From: Desulfosporosinus sp.
GTDB lineage: Bacteria; Bacillota; Desulfitobacteriia; Desulfitobacteriales; Desulfitobacteriaceae
DNA length: 64,000 nt
Reading direction: 5' to 3'
NCBI GenBank assembly: GCA_020692355.1
Contig: JAIMKP010000001.1
Span: 99,165 to 163,164 of the forward strand
The notes under the pieces are model-generated. The model saw only the letters and a program-made list of their open reading frames with translations, did no database searches and was not told the origin of the DNA. The stretch's first letter is position 1. Each line of letters opens with the position of its first letter. Shown here piece after piece: positions 8,437 through 17,839 of this stretch. A program made the translations under genes and the position numbers.

Positions 8437-9255
8437 CTACCGTTCAAACGCCAAAGAACCGGCTGTTTTTTTTAATTGGTTGATGCGTTCAGCCTCAATG
8501 TTGATATAGGCAGCCGTTATTTGAGCTAATCCTTGATAGTAACTCAAGGTTGTCTCCCGCTGTACATCTTGACAAAATTCAGGCAACCATGCCGCCATAT
8601 GATCTTGTAGGAATGACTCCTGGATATCCTGCCAAAGCCCGGCTCTGCGTACGTCCTGGGCGAGGTATTGTTCCGCCTCCTGAGCGACGAGATAACCCAT
8701 GAATTCTAACTCTGTGCAATGATAGTCCGGCAACTGCTTGGTGCCCAGGTCTAATCCTGCCTGCCGGTAAATTTCCCGCACCCGCAGCGTAGTTTCTCCC
8801 ATCAAGTTGCCGAAACTTCCGTCTTCCCGTCGTTCCCGATAAACAGACTCATAGGGAGGACAAGGGAACCCACCGGGTCCGATAAATAACCGGGCATATT
8901 CCACCCGCCAATCCGTCAAGCCCTTCTCCCTCTCCTTATCCTTATCCACCTTATCCACGTCCGGGACGCCCACTTCTACAAGTGGGCGTTCGCTTGACTC
9001 ACTTGGCTCCTGGTCGAGAAAACCTGAGATGAGTCGAATTCCTTCCTGGATTTCTGTCAAACACGGATTCATCTTGTCAAGGCTACGCTGTAATTGGGTC
9101 CAGGCACCTCCGTCACCGAAGAAATCAGCCAACAGCTCTTGGTTCGGTTCATCCCACATTTTGGATAAAGCAGAATACGTGGCCCTCCGGTTGATAGTCA
9201 TCTCTTTTAAACCGGCCAAGACCGTATCCGTCAGTTTAGGTGGCACTGACAGCAC
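8437..9255 (-). CDS. TorD/DmsD-family chaperone for a molybdoenzyme
   Basis: Cytoplasmic redox-enzyme maturation protein that would bind the Tat signal of the catalytic subunit at 11098-13467. The 272-residue protein has the family signature LPDYHCTELEFMGYLV and the all-helical C-terminus with FLQDHMAAWLPEFCQDV. It overlaps the NrfD gene by 20 bases. Residues about 83-110 are an odd insertion: a palindrome encoding PLVEVGV (8966-8989) followed by an Asp/Lys/Val-rich stretch (VDKVDKDKEREKG) made from a TTATCCACC-like tandem repeat. The insertion lies just before the conserved core and keeps the frame. Confidence 0.87.
   Translation of the reverse strand: MLSVPPKLTDTVLAGLKEMTINRRATYSALSKMWDEPNQELLADFFGDGGAWTQLQRSLDKMNPCLTEIQEGIRLISGFLDQEPSESSERPLVEVGVPDVDKVDKDKEREKGLTDWRVEYARLFIGPGGFPCPPYESVYRERREDGSFGNLMGETTLRVREIYRQAGLDLGTKQLPDYHCTELEFMGYLVAQEAEQYLAQDVRRAGLWQDIQESFLQDHMAAWLPEFCQDVQRETTLSYYQGLAQITAAYINIEAERINQLKKTAGSLAFER
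8966..8989. repeat. In-frame palindromic repeat inside torD (PLVEVGV element)
   Basis: ACGCCCACTT-CTAC-AAGTGGGCGT: perfect 10-base arms with a 4-base loop. On the coding strand it reads CCACTTGTAGAAGTGGG and encodes PLVEVGV. The same core in the same reading frame occurs in the fabH remnant at 24099-24122. The paired changes in the arms (CGCCC/GGGCG versus CTCCC/GGGAG) show the hairpin is conserved, not just the sequence. Confidence 0.75.
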
Positions 9256-10462
9256 CTCCCTGCTTGGGCAAAGCTTCTGCAGTCTGCACCGGCGTCAAGA
9301 AAAAATAGGTTCCCACAGTGAAGATAAGCGCGCCGAAAGCACAAACGCCCACCACAATAGCCAATTCCACCCAGGTTGGGGCATAGCTCCCTACGGTGTC
9401 CCAGATGCCTGGTGTCGCCGCTTTGCCAAAAGTCTGCGGCATTTGATAGGCTCCCAGCGTCACCCCTGGAGCCAATCCGATCAATGGTAATAGCAAAGAG
9501 GAAAACAGCAGCCAAATACGTTTAAACAAAACACCTACGACCACGAGCGCTGAAGCCAGTACCATCAGACTGCTCTTCATCCTGTTCTTAGGCACAACCA
9601 GGATCAAGAAGGGAACAACTGCCCCCAGGATGATTTCACCCCAGAAGAAGGGTGCCAGGCTGCCGGAGAGCATCAACGTCAAATACCCCATTAACTGTTC
9701 CTCACCAGGATATAGCGCCGTCAATATCTCCGAGAAGACAAAGTAAACGTCCACCGCAATGAATACCGCCAACAACCCGCCCAGGGTGGAGATCAGTTTC
9801 TTTTCCACCTTAAATGAGGTGAACTTATTCAGTCCGATCAGCACAATCAGCAGGAGAGCCAAGCCGGAATCCAGGGCTGAAGCGACAAAGAGAGGGGCCA
9901 TCAAGGCACTGTGCCAAGTCGGTCTCGCGATCTGCAGTCCAAAGATCCAGGCAGTAACCGAGTGGACCAAAATAGCGACAGGCAAAGCGATTGCAGATAA
10001 CACCTTGACGTTCCTTTGGTTGGGCTCCGCCCGAGTCATGTTGTAAAGATAAACCAGAGAAGTTGCCAAGTAAAGGGTAATCACGACCACGTCCCAAGTG
10101 AGCGGTGAATCGAATTGAGGATGGAAAACCAGGTTCAAGATCCGATCGGGACGCCCGATATCCACAAAGATCAACAGGGTTGCCACAATAATACAGGTGA
10201 TTGATAGTAACACTGCCGGTTTAGCCACCGGTTTGAATTCTTTGATATTAAATACTGTTGCTGAAGAAGAGACAATCAACCCCCCGGCTGAAAGTCCCAC
10301 AAAAAACATAAAAAACGTGATATAAAGACCCCAGGAAACTATGTTGCGCATCCCGGTGGCAATCAAACCGTGGGTCAGCTGATAAACCCATGCTCCCAAA
10401 CCAACCAGGGACAAAATCGTCAGGATTATCGTCCAGGGATTCACATATCTTTTGTTAAACAC
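9236..10462 (-). CDS. NrfD/PsrC-type membrane subunit of a molybdoenzyme
   Basis: Polytopic quinol-interacting subunit. The 408 residues contain about ten hydrophobic segments, starting with ILTILSLVGLGAWVYQLTHG and including FFVGLSAGGLIVSSSATVF, a characteristic NrfD glycine-rich helix. It is the membrane anchor for the FeS and catalytic subunits just upstream. The last codons overlap torD. Gene order (catalytic, FeS, NrfD, TorD) is that of Psr/Ttr/Dms-like CISM complexes. The substrate cannot be assigned; polysulfide, tetrathionate, arsenate or an S-/N-oxide are all possible. Confidence 0.9.
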   Translation of the reverse strand: MFNKRYVNPWTIILTILSLVGLGAWVYQLTHGLIATGMRNIVSWGLYITFFMFFVGLSAGGLIVSSSATVFNIKEFKPVAKPAVLLSITCIIVATLLIFVDIGRPDRILNLVFHPQFDSPLTWDVVVITLYLATSLVYLYNMTRAEPNQRNVKVLSAIALPVAILVHSVTAWIFGLQIARPTWHSALMAPLFVASALDSGLALLLIVLIGLNKFTSFKVEKKLISTLGGLLAVFIAVDVYFVFSEILTALYPGEEQLMGYLTLMLSGSLAPFFWGEIILGAVVPFLILVVPKNRMKSSLMVLASALVVVGVLFKRIWLLFSSLLLPLIGLAPGVTLGAYQMPQTFGKAATPGIWDTVGSYAPTWVELAIVVGVCAFGALIFTVGTYFFLTPVQTAEALPKQGGAVSAT

Positions 10463-10480
10463 GGCAAATCTGCCTCCTTT

Positions 10481-11101
10481 CTAGCGCAAGAAATATACCT
10501 GTGGTTTAGTTCCTCTATTTTCCAATAGCTGTTCGCCTTTTCTGGCGCGAACGAGCTGCGCAACCTCGCTGGTCGGATCGTTCAGATCGCCGAAATGTCT
10601 GGCGCGCGCCGGACAAACCTCCACGCAAAAAGGCTGTTCCCCTTTATTCACCCGTTGTTCGCAGAAGGAACACTTTTCCACAACCCCACGTTTGCGTTTC
10701 GGAGTATCCGCTGACCCATAGTCAAAATCAGGAATGCGTACGGGTTCTTGCCAGTTAAAGACCCTGACATTGTAAGGGCAAGCCGCCATACAGTAACGGC
10801 AGCCAATACAGCGTTCATAGTTAATCAATACCCTGCCGTCTTCAGACTTATAGGTCGCAGCCACCGGGCAAACTTTGACGCAGGGTGCATTCTCACAGTG
10901 CTGGCAGGCCAGCGGAAGGTATCCCCTTTGGACATTAGGATATTCCCCTTTGGGAGTATCCATGTATTTTCCGCCTTCGGTAAGAATCCGGTTCCAATAC
11001 ATGCCCATCGGCACATCATTTTCCAGTTTGCAAGCAATTTCACAGGTGTGGCACCCGATACATCGTTTTAAATCGATGACCATTCCATATTTCTTGGTCA
11101 A
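10481..11101 (-). CDS. Four-cluster ferredoxin subunit (DmsB/PsrB type)
   Basis: Electron-transfer subunit of 206 residues carrying four [4Fe-4S] motifs: CIGCHTCEIACK, CQHCENAPCVKVCP, CIGCRYCMAACPYNVR and CSFCEQRVNKG...CVEVCP. It passes electrons between the NrfD subunit and the molybdopterin subunit. It has no signal peptide, so export would be by hitch-hiking with the Tat-dependent catalytic partner, as in related complexes. It overlaps the upstream catalytic gene by 4 bases. Confidence 0.94.
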   Translation of the reverse strand: MTKKYGMVIDLKRCIGCHTCEIACKLENDVPMGMYWNRILTEGGKYMDTPKGEYPNVQRGYLPLACQHCENAPCVKVCPVAATYKSEDGRVLINYERCIGCRYCMAACPYNVRVFNWQEPVRIPDFDYGSADTPKRKRGVVEKCSFCEQRVNKGEQPFCVEVCPARARHFGDLNDPTSEVAQLVRARKGEQLLENRGTKPQVYFLR

Positions 11102-13467
11102 TGCAATTCACCCCCCGCATATTTCCGAAAATCGACTCGGACATCAAAGAACGAATAATTAAAAATACCTTCTTTAAACTGGGCATGAGTCAACTCCTGA
11201 TGATGTCCGGCAACGTAGCGCCACCAGCCCTGCTGGATGTGAACCACTCCCGGACGAATCGATTCGTTATAGCGACATTTTAAGACGACATGGCCCCGAT
11301 CATTGTATACCTCCACCATCTCCCCATCCGCAATACCCTTGGCGCCGGCATCTTTGGGATTGAGGTCGGCAACAGGCTCCGGATTTATTTCTCTCAACCA
11401 GGGTTGATTTTCGTATTGCGAGTGAATCCGGAATTTCTCATGTCTGGTCAAGAGGACAAAGGGATATTTTCCGGCCAGTTTGCTATCCGGTCCGGCCTCG
11501 AGTGGCCACTTGAAAACGGGGAGTTCTTCTGCGGTCGAGGCCATTTTTTCCAGATAAAATTCAAGTTTGCCGCTCTCCGTTTTGAATTTCCCGTCCTGCC
11601 AGGGTATATAGGGATTCGGCAGAAAACGCACGGCCTGTTCTTGGCGTATTTTATTAAAAGTAATCCCTTGCTGTTTAAGCATGGGCATGTCAAACCATTC
11701 TTGGCTCGCCTGCAGCTTTTCCGGGAAATACTTGCCCAATCCCATTTTCCCGGCTATACCCTGATAGATTTCCCAGTCCGGTTTGGCCTCCAATAAAGGA
11801 TCGACCGCCTTGCGCCGGTAGAAGACATAAGGCATATCTCCGGCGAGAACAGGTTCTTCGGTTTCGTAATAATGGGCGGCAGGCAGAATGATATCGGCAT
11901 AGTCCATCGTATTATTCAGGAACTGATCGACGGCCACCACGAATTCCAGCTTGGGCCATACTTCTTTTAACCACTTGTTGCGGTCAGCGGTCTGCACCAA
12001 GAGATTTGAACACATGATGTAAAGAGCTTTAATGGGGTGGGGATCCTGTTTGATAATCGTATCCTGCAATTTCATCATGGGTAGAACCGCTGGAAAGGTT
12101 CCCGCCGGAAATAACCAGCCCGCATTATACACCATGGGATCAAAACCGTAAAAAGACATCCCAATGATGTTGCCGGACTTGCCGATGTTGCCGGTCAAGG
12201 CCAGCAGCGTAACCATAGCCTGCCCCAACAAGTTGGCATTGTGATAGCGGTCTGCTCCAAAACCAAACTTAATCCCCGCCGGTTTATTGACTGCGAACAG
12301 GCGCGCCACTTCCACAACCATGTTTGCCGGAACTTCGGTTAATTCAGCCACTTTCTGCGGGGTATAATCTTTAACCTTGTCCCACAACAAAGAGTAGGCG
12401 GTCGTACAGGCCACCCCGTTGACGGGGTGTGTTCCCTCCAGCTCGGGGGCAAGGCCCGGGGAATCTTGGGTTTTTGCACTTTGCGAAACTGTATCCCAAA
12501 CCAGGGGCTTTTTCTCTGCCCTGGCAAACTGTTTATCATCGCTCCGGACCAAAAAGGGCGCACACGTGTGGTGCAGCACAAAATCTTTGTCCAACATGCC
12601 TTGCGTCATGATCTCCCGCAACAGGCCCAGTGCCAAAGCGGTGTCACTACCGGGACGCAGGTTGACCCAAATATCCGCCTTCTGCGCAGTAGCCGTATAG
12701 ATGGGATCGATCACGATCAAGCGCGCTCCCTTTTCTTTGGCCTCCTGGATAAAGTGCCACTCGTTGATTTGGGTTTCGGCGCAGGAACTCCCCCATAAAA
12801 TAATAGTCTTAGCATTGACCCAGTCTGAAGTCTCATTGGAATAAGCGTCAAAAATTCCAGTACCCATAGGGGCGGCAAACCCGGCAGTCAGAGAGCTGTC
12901 CACACTGCCTGTCGCATGAACCGCCTCCAAAACACCGGAAAAGCGATACTGCCCCCCATAGCCGCCGTTTAAGACACCATAGTTCCCGGATTGCCCCACA
13001 ATCGCGATCGATTGCTTGCCGTATTGTTTCCGCAGCTGCGAGAATTTTTCAGCGATGGTGTTGAAAGCTTCTTCCCAACTGATCTTCTCCCACTTACCTT
13101 CCCCCCGTTTCCCCACTCTTTTCATGGGATATTTAATTCTTTCCGGATGATAGACGCGCTGGATATGCGTCAGCCCCCGCAGGCAGATGCGATCATAGAC
13201 TCGCTCCGGCATCGGGGCCGGGGCTGATTTCACTACCTTGCCACCACGAACTGTGACCAGATGATTACAGGTCTGCCAGCAATTCGGTGAACACAAGTTT
13301 CTGATGATCTCTTCTTTGACCTCGGTTTGCGCCTGGACAGGTTGCAGCCATTTCAGGCCATAAGTCGAAGCTCCCAAAAGACCGACCGTTGTTCCTACCG
13401 CAGCAGTCCCTTTTAAAAAATTGCGGCGAGAAATGCTGAAATCTTTTCTTTCCTTTTCAGATTGCAT
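11098..13467 (-). CDS. Molybdopterin oxidoreductase catalytic subunit, Tat-exported
   Basis: A 789-residue DMSO-reductase-superfamily enzyme. The N-terminus has a twin-arginine signal (SRRNFLKGTAAVGTTVG). The [4Fe-4S] cysteines follow in LCSPNCWQTCN and, about 35 residues later, ICLRG. Bis-MGD-binding regions include IILWGSSCAETQ, LRPGSDTALALGL and the C-terminal domain (ADGEMVEVYNDRGHVVLKC). The Mo ligand cannot be fixed by eye. It is the first gene of a four-gene set with FeS, NrfD and TorD. The electron acceptor or donor is unknown. Confidence 0.92.
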   Translation of the reverse strand: MQSEKERKDFSISRRNFLKGTAAVGTTVGLLGASTYGLKWLQPVQAQTEVKEEIIRNLCSPNCWQTCNHLVTVRGGKVVKSAPAPMPERVYDRICLRGLTHIQRVYHPERIKYPMKRVGKRGEGKWEKISWEEAFNTIAEKFSQLRKQYGKQSIAIVGQSGNYGVLNGGYGGQYRFSGVLEAVHATGSVDSSLTAGFAAPMGTGIFDAYSNETSDWVNAKTIILWGSSCAETQINEWHFIQEAKEKGARLIVIDPIYTATAQKADIWVNLRPGSDTALALGLLREIMTQGMLDKDFVLHHTCAPFLVRSDDKQFARAEKKPLVWDTVSQSAKTQDSPGLAPELEGTHPVNGVACTTAYSLLWDKVKDYTPQKVAELTEVPANMVVEVARLFAVNKPAGIKFGFGADRYHNANLLGQAMVTLLALTGNIGKSGNIIGMSFYGFDPMVYNAGWLFPAGTFPAVLPMMKLQDTIIKQDPHPIKALYIMCSNLLVQTADRNKWLKEVWPKLEFVVAVDQFLNNTMDYADIILPAAHYYETEEPVLAGDMPYVFYRRKAVDPLLEAKPDWEIYQGIAGKMGLGKYFPEKLQASQEWFDMPMLKQQGITFNKIRQEQAVRFLPNPYIPWQDGKFKTESGKLEFYLEKMASTAEELPVFKWPLEAGPDSKLAGKYPFVLLTRHEKFRIHSQYENQPWLREINPEPVADLNPKDAGAKGIADGEMVEVYNDRGHVVLKCRYNESIRPGVVHIQQGWWRYVAGHHQELTHAQFKEGIFNYSFFDVRVDFRKYAGGELH

Positions 13468-13629
13468 CGTCTGACCTCCCTCACTTCAAATCATAAACCC
13501 TGTACAACTTAGCAATTCCTTGTGAGCACTTTCACCTCCAGGTCTGTCACTGATTCCCCAGGTTAATGATCTGTTGTTAATCAATTCGTCGCCATCAAGA
13601 TTTGGCCTTTATAGAACCGTCTAAACTAA

Positions 13630-13671
13630 AAACCCGGTACTTTGTCGTTTACGACAATAAGCACCGGGTTT
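13630..13671. terminator. Bidirectional-looking terminator between pucR and the molybdoenzyme operon
   Basis: AAACCCGGTACTTTGTCG pairs with CGACAATAAGCACCGGGTTT, giving a long stem with A/T tails on both sides. It lies just after the PucR stop codon. Two direct repeats of AGTACTGATTTT sit between it and the gene. Confidence 0.75.
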
Positions 13672-13696
13672 CAGTACTGATTTTTAGTACTGATTT

Positions 13697-14926
13697 TCAG
13701 CTCCAACCTTTTTGGCTAAAAATCCGCACCGCTGTGAATAAATTGAGCTGTCCATCCAAATTGTTTAAATCGATGCCCAAGAGTTCCTCTACTTTTTTTA
13801 ATCGATAACGCAGGGTATTAACATGGACGTAAAGCTTCTCCGCAGTCGTGTTGAGATCGGCATTGCATTGGAAATAAATTTTTAAGGTTTCCAGCAACTG
13901 ACCCGCATTCTTCCGGTCATAATCCAAAATCGGCTCAAGCAGACTGTAACAGAAAGCTTTCAGCTCTAATTCTCCCTTTTTATAGATTAAACTTAGAACC
14001 CCTAATTCATCAAAATAAGTCATCTCATCGGACTTGTTAAAGAATCTCCCCAGTTCCAGGGCCGTCTTAGCCTCCTGATAGCTGCGGAACAGTTCGTCGG
14101 CTGCAGGATACAGGTGGCCAACGCCAACGGAAAAAGAGGTTTTCAGTCTGTTATAGACATTCTGCTTCGCTTGGTGGAACAAGGAATTAAGCTCTCGTTT
14201 CAGCTCTGGAAAAGTTAATTGCCTGGCCCAAGGCAGAAAAACAATCAGATAGATTCCGCGTCTGGTAACCACAGGTTTGGCGCCGTGCATTCTTAATGAG
14301 GAGTTTAACAAGGATTTTAGCTGCTCAAGGTTTTTTTCCGCTTCTGAGGATTCCTCGTCATCAATCCCGACCACTGCCAGAGCATGGGGATGAGAGAAGT
14401 CCAGGCCCAAAGTTTTACCCCGCTGGATCAAAACTTCCCTGTTTTCAAAATTGTTATATAATAAATCATGGATAAATTCATCTCTATATTTTAAATGAAT
14501 TCGTTGGATTTCTCTTTCCTGCTTCAGTGCCACCAAGACTGCCAGGGCGCCTTGTTCCAGCATCAAGGCCAGGGCCGGTGACCAAGCGTTCTCCGTGAGC
14601 AGCAGAACGATAAACCCTTCCAGCTCAGAACGCACCAGAGGAAACGAGACGTAGGAAACTGTTTTCCCGTCCGGAGTGACCAGCATTCCCCGTTCCGTTT
14701 TGGACTCCCAGCGTTTTGATTCGCGCTGCGTGACGGATATGGGTAAAAAGTCGTCCCAGTGAATATTTTCCTCTCGTTTGGTCTGATAAACGACGATCCT
14801 AAAAAATTGATCGGTAATAATCACCGGATTGCCCAAAAAATCGACCATGATTTTCGCTAAAGAAGGCAGACCCCCTCCACAGGCTATAGCCTCCATGAGC
14901 TGAGTCTGGAGCGTACTTGCGACCAT
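13697..14926 (-). CDS. PucR/CdaR-family transcriptional regulator
   Basis: About 409 residues. It has an N-terminal sensory region (a GAF-like, poorly conserved segment to about 150), a central GGDEF-related fold (SFSVGVGHLYPAADELFRSY then EAKTALELG), and a C-terminal PucR-type HTH (LKIYFQCNADLNTTAEKLYV then HVNTLRYRLKKVEELLG). The ATG at 14926 follows GAGGTGGG. It begins 69 bases after the second FeS subunit and may be co-transcribed with the second molybdoenzyme. Members often sense small metabolites; the ligand is unknown. Confidence 0.88.
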   Translation of the reverse strand: MVASTLQTQLMEAIACGGGLPSLAKIMVDFLGNPVIITDQFFRIVVYQTKREENIHWDDFLPISVTQRESKRWESKTERGMLVTPDGKTVSYVSFPLVRSELEGFIVLLLTENAWSPALALMLEQGALAVLVALKQEREIQRIHLKYRDEFIHDLLYNNFENREVLIQRGKTLGLDFSHPHALAVVGIDDEESSEAEKNLEQLKSLLNSSLRMHGAKPVVTRRGIYLIVFLPWARQLTFPELKRELNSLFHQAKQNVYNRLKTSFSVGVGHLYPAADELFRSYQEAKTALELGRFFNKSDEMTYFDELGVLSLIYKKGELELKAFCYSLLEPILDYDRKNAGQLLETLKIYFQCNADLNTTAEKLYVHVNTLRYRLKKVEELLGIDLNNLDGQLNLFTAVRIFSQKGWS

Positions 14927-14995
14927 GATTCCCACCTCAACTTTGTATAGATCAACAAACTGAAGCGCCGTGGGCTGTAGGATGCTCTAATTTTT

Positions 14996-15550
14996 CTAGC
15001 TCGACCACTGCTTGCGGAATACAGGAGGATTAAACCGAACCGACGGGCGCGTCATTTTGATGTCTGGCAAGGTGGGGACAGACTTTAGCAGTCCGGTCTC
15101 ATCGATCCGATCCAAATAAATCACTTTGAGAGCACCGTTGTTGCAGGCTTCTTCACAGATCGGTCTCAGTCCTGCATCGAGGCGGCTTACGCACAGATCG
15201 CACTTATCTACCTTGCCCGTGTCCGCGTCATATTGCGGAGCGCCATAAGGACAAGCCTTCACGCAGGTGCAACAGCCATCGCAGAGTCCGGCATCATGAA
15301 CCACGATTCCGTCCCGCCGCTTCCTGTAGGTGCGGTTAGGACAAACCCGAAAACACTCGGGGCTTTCGCAGTGATTACAAGCCAGGGAAAGATAAAATAA
15401 ACCGATTCCATCTTCAGTCTGCCATTCCACTTCTGAGACCCGGCGATAACGCTGAGTCTCCCCTAGCCCAAAGTAATTTTTGCAGGCCACTTCGCAGGCC
15501 CGGCAACCCAAACAGCGGCTCACATCCACCAGAAACCCAACTTGTCGCAT
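14996..15550 (-). CDS. Ferredoxin subunit of second molybdoenzyme
   Basis: A 184-residue DmsB-like protein with cysteine groups CLGCRACEVACK, CNHCESPECFRVCP, CDGCCTCVKACPYGAP and CDLCVSRLDAG...CEEACN. It is the presumed electron-transfer partner of the catalytic gene 12 bases upstream. No NrfD or DmsC anchor gene is adjacent and no signal peptide is visible, so the pair may be soluble in the cytoplasm. Confidence 0.9.
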   Translation of the reverse strand: MRQVGFLVDVSRCLGCRACEVACKNYFGLGETQRYRRVSEVEWQTEDGIGLFYLSLACNHCESPECFRVCPNRTYRKRRDGIVVHDAGLCDGCCTCVKACPYGAPQYDADTGKVDKCDLCVSRLDAGLRPICEEACNNGALKVIYLDRIDETGLLKSVPTLPDIKMTRPSVRFNPPVFRKQWSS

Positions 15551-15562
15551 CGCACGCCTCCT

Positions 15563-17611
15563 TTAAGCAGGACACAGGTTGACAAAGGTATCATGAATGG
15601 CAGTTGCCGGACGTCCTGTCCCTTTGCTTCCCATGTCCGTGGGGCTGCCATTGACCAAGTCATTCAAGTCATGCTCCCCGCTGCCGTGCCAACCTTGGAA
15701 ACACATCAGCGTATCTTCACGAATCGTCGCGCTAAGCTTCACTGGGAGCAGAATTTCGCCCTGTTGGTTATAAACCCTGACAAGGTCGCCGCTGTGTAAG
15801 CCCAACCTTTTCGCCGCCAGCGGATTTATCCGGAGACAGGGCTCCCCTGTTCCCCAAGTCAGCCAGGGTAAATTCAGAAACTGCGAGTTGTTGCCCGCCT
15901 GACTGTGGGGTGTCATAAGCCGGAAAGGATAGGCTGCCGGAGCCGAAGCCGGTTCAGAATAAACCGGCAATAAGGGTAATCCTTCACGAGCAGCTGTCAG
16001 AGAAGAAATTTCAAATTTCCCCGAGGGGGTTTTAAACCTGATCTCCTCCCAAGCCACCTGAGGCCATTTCAATTTGCGGGGGCCTTGTAATAATTCTCTG
16101 TAATCATCAATCCCCAAACAGGCATTTATTTCCTGGTTGAATTCCCCGGCCAGCCACTCCTCTTCCTTGCCGGCCGTGGGAAAACTACATACGCCGGGCG
16201 ACAATTCGTTAAGTTTGCCAGACAATTCCCAAGCTATCTGCAGATCCGATTTACTCTCGCCCAGGGGAGAGATGGCCGGTTCATTAATCCCTATCCAATG
16301 ATGCCAATAGCTTGGCACCACATCCCATTCTTCGAACTGGGTAGTCGTCGGCAAAAAAATATCGGCATAACGGGAACTCCGGTTTAAAAATTGATCCACT
16401 TGTACTACTAAGTCCAGATCTTCCAACGCACTTTTTAGACTGCCGGTGTGGGCATCTTGCCAGAGGTCTCTCTGTGCCAGCCAGAGCATCTTGACCGGTG
16501 GATCCGTTGTTTCTGTCAACTCCGAACCCAGAAGGTTGATATTGATTTTTCTGTGCCCAACTGGATGTCTAGAAGTCACGCAATCCCTGGTGTAGTAAGA
16601 AAACAAATCCCAGAGAGCCAGGGAAGGATTATATAAACCCGCACCGGATTTACCCAGGTTACCTGTGAGCGCCGCCAGGGCAATGATGGCCCTGACATTC
16701 TGCCCTCCGTTCGTGTGACGTTGTAATCCCAAGCCGGTCCAGATAGCGGCCGGGGAGTTCAGCGCGTACAATTCGGCCACTTCTTTAACAGCCTCTCTGG
16801 GCAAAGCGGTTTCTTGCTCAACCCAATCATAACTGATACTGGTCAGATAAGCAAAAAATGCTTCATAGCCCTCAACACGTTGCACCAAAAATTCTGGATC
16901 GTGCCAGCCGTTCTCGACAATGGTTTTGGCCATTCCCAAGGCAAGGGCACCGTCACTACCCGCCTTAGGCCGAAGATAAAAATCAGCCTGCGCCGCGGTT
17001 GAGGTAAAAACGGGATCGATGACCACCACCTGAGCTCCCCACGTTCTGGCTCTGTCGATGAAATGCATTTGGTGCACGGCGGTCCAAGCCGGATTGACGC
17101 CCCACAGAACTATCACCTTGCTGTTGACCATGTCCTCGGGATCGGGCTTTTCCATTGACCCCATACTGTACAGATAAGCATCCAACCCGGCAGACCAGCA
17201 GGAATTGCCCTCAGTCACCGTAACCGAACCCAGTCCATCAAACAGAGCATTAACGGCATAATGCAACAGTCCCATGTTTCCGTAATGTTTACATAAGCAG
17301 ACCGGCAGGAAACTATGGTAACGACCCTTTAATTCCAGGATTTTACGCGCAATAACCTCCAGTGCCTCATCCCAGGTGATCGAGCACCAGTTCCCAGAAC
17401 CCCTGGGAAATTGTCGTAAGGGATGAAGAACCCGCTCTGAACTGTAAACCCTTTCCACGTAAGCATAACCTTTGGCACACAGATTTCCCCGCGTGAAGCC
17501 ATGGGCGGGGTCGCCACTGACCCGCACCAGTTTTCCGTTTTCCACATGACTTAAAATAGCGCAGGTACTAAAACAATTGCGTGGGCAAAGATTACGGAAC
17601 ACTTTTGGCAC
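15563..17611 (-). CDS. Second molybdopterin oxidoreductase catalytic subunit, no Tat signal
   Basis: About 682 residues from a GTG start at 17611, chosen because GGAGGTGA lies 5 bases before it and the protein then begins directly at the cluster-binding segment. The [4Fe-4S] cysteines are LCPRNCFSTC and, about 30 residues on, LCAKG. MGD-binding parts include VIVLWGVNPAWTAVHQ, LRPKAGSDGALALG and the C-terminal LVRVYNQQGEILLPVKL. TEGNSCWSAG occupies the region near the Mo site. It lacks a twin-arginine leader, unlike its neighbour at 11098. Substrate unknown. Confidence 0.9.
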   Translation of the reverse strand: MPKVFRNLCPRNCFSTCAILSHVENGKLVRVSGDPAHGFTRGNLCAKGYAYVERVYSSERVLHPLRQFPRGSGNWCSITWDEALEVIARKILELKGRYHSFLPVCLCKHYGNMGLLHYAVNALFDGLGSVTVTEGNSCWSAGLDAYLYSMGSMEKPDPEDMVNSKVIVLWGVNPAWTAVHQMHFIDRARTWGAQVVVIDPVFTSTAAQADFYLRPKAGSDGALALGMAKTIVENGWHDPEFLVQRVEGYEAFFAYLTSISYDWVEQETALPREAVKEVAELYALNSPAAIWTGLGLQRHTNGGQNVRAIIALAALTGNLGKSGAGLYNPSLALWDLFSYYTRDCVTSRHPVGHRKININLLGSELTETTDPPVKMLWLAQRDLWQDAHTGSLKSALEDLDLVVQVDQFLNRSSRYADIFLPTTTQFEEWDVVPSYWHHWIGINEPAISPLGESKSDLQIAWELSGKLNELSPGVCSFPTAGKEEEWLAGEFNQEINACLGIDDYRELLQGPRKLKWPQVAWEEIRFKTPSGKFEISSLTAAREGLPLLPVYSEPASAPAAYPFRLMTPHSQAGNNSQFLNLPWLTWGTGEPCLRINPLAAKRLGLHSGDLVRVYNQQGEILLPVKLSATIREDTLMCFQGWHGSGEHDLNDLVNGSPTDMGSKGTGRPATAIHDTFVNLCPA

Positions 17612-17635
17612 AGGAATCACCTCCAAGCCCATAGA

Positions 17636-17839
17636 CCCACGTAAGATTGGTATAACAACAAAAAAGATCACTCGTATATGTGTTGGTCGCAAGACAAATC
17701 AGAAGAGCGGTAATGGTGGCTATGCCATAACTCACCAAAGTCCCTGCGATCATACCCTGAATAATCGGCATGGGAACGTATCTTATGGCTATTTTAAACA
17801 ATCCGGAAATCCCAATAAACAAAACAATAATTCCGGCTA
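17636..17839 (-). pseudogene. Permease fragment (BenE/SulP-like)
   Basis: A hydrophobic stretch with no start and no full gene: LIAGIIVLFIGISGLFKIAI, then RYVPMPIIQGMIAGTLVSYG, resembling an internal part of benzoate/sulfate-type permeases. It fills the gap between the HTH regulator and the second molybdoenzyme and is degraded on both sides. The family call is tentative. Confidence 0.45.
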
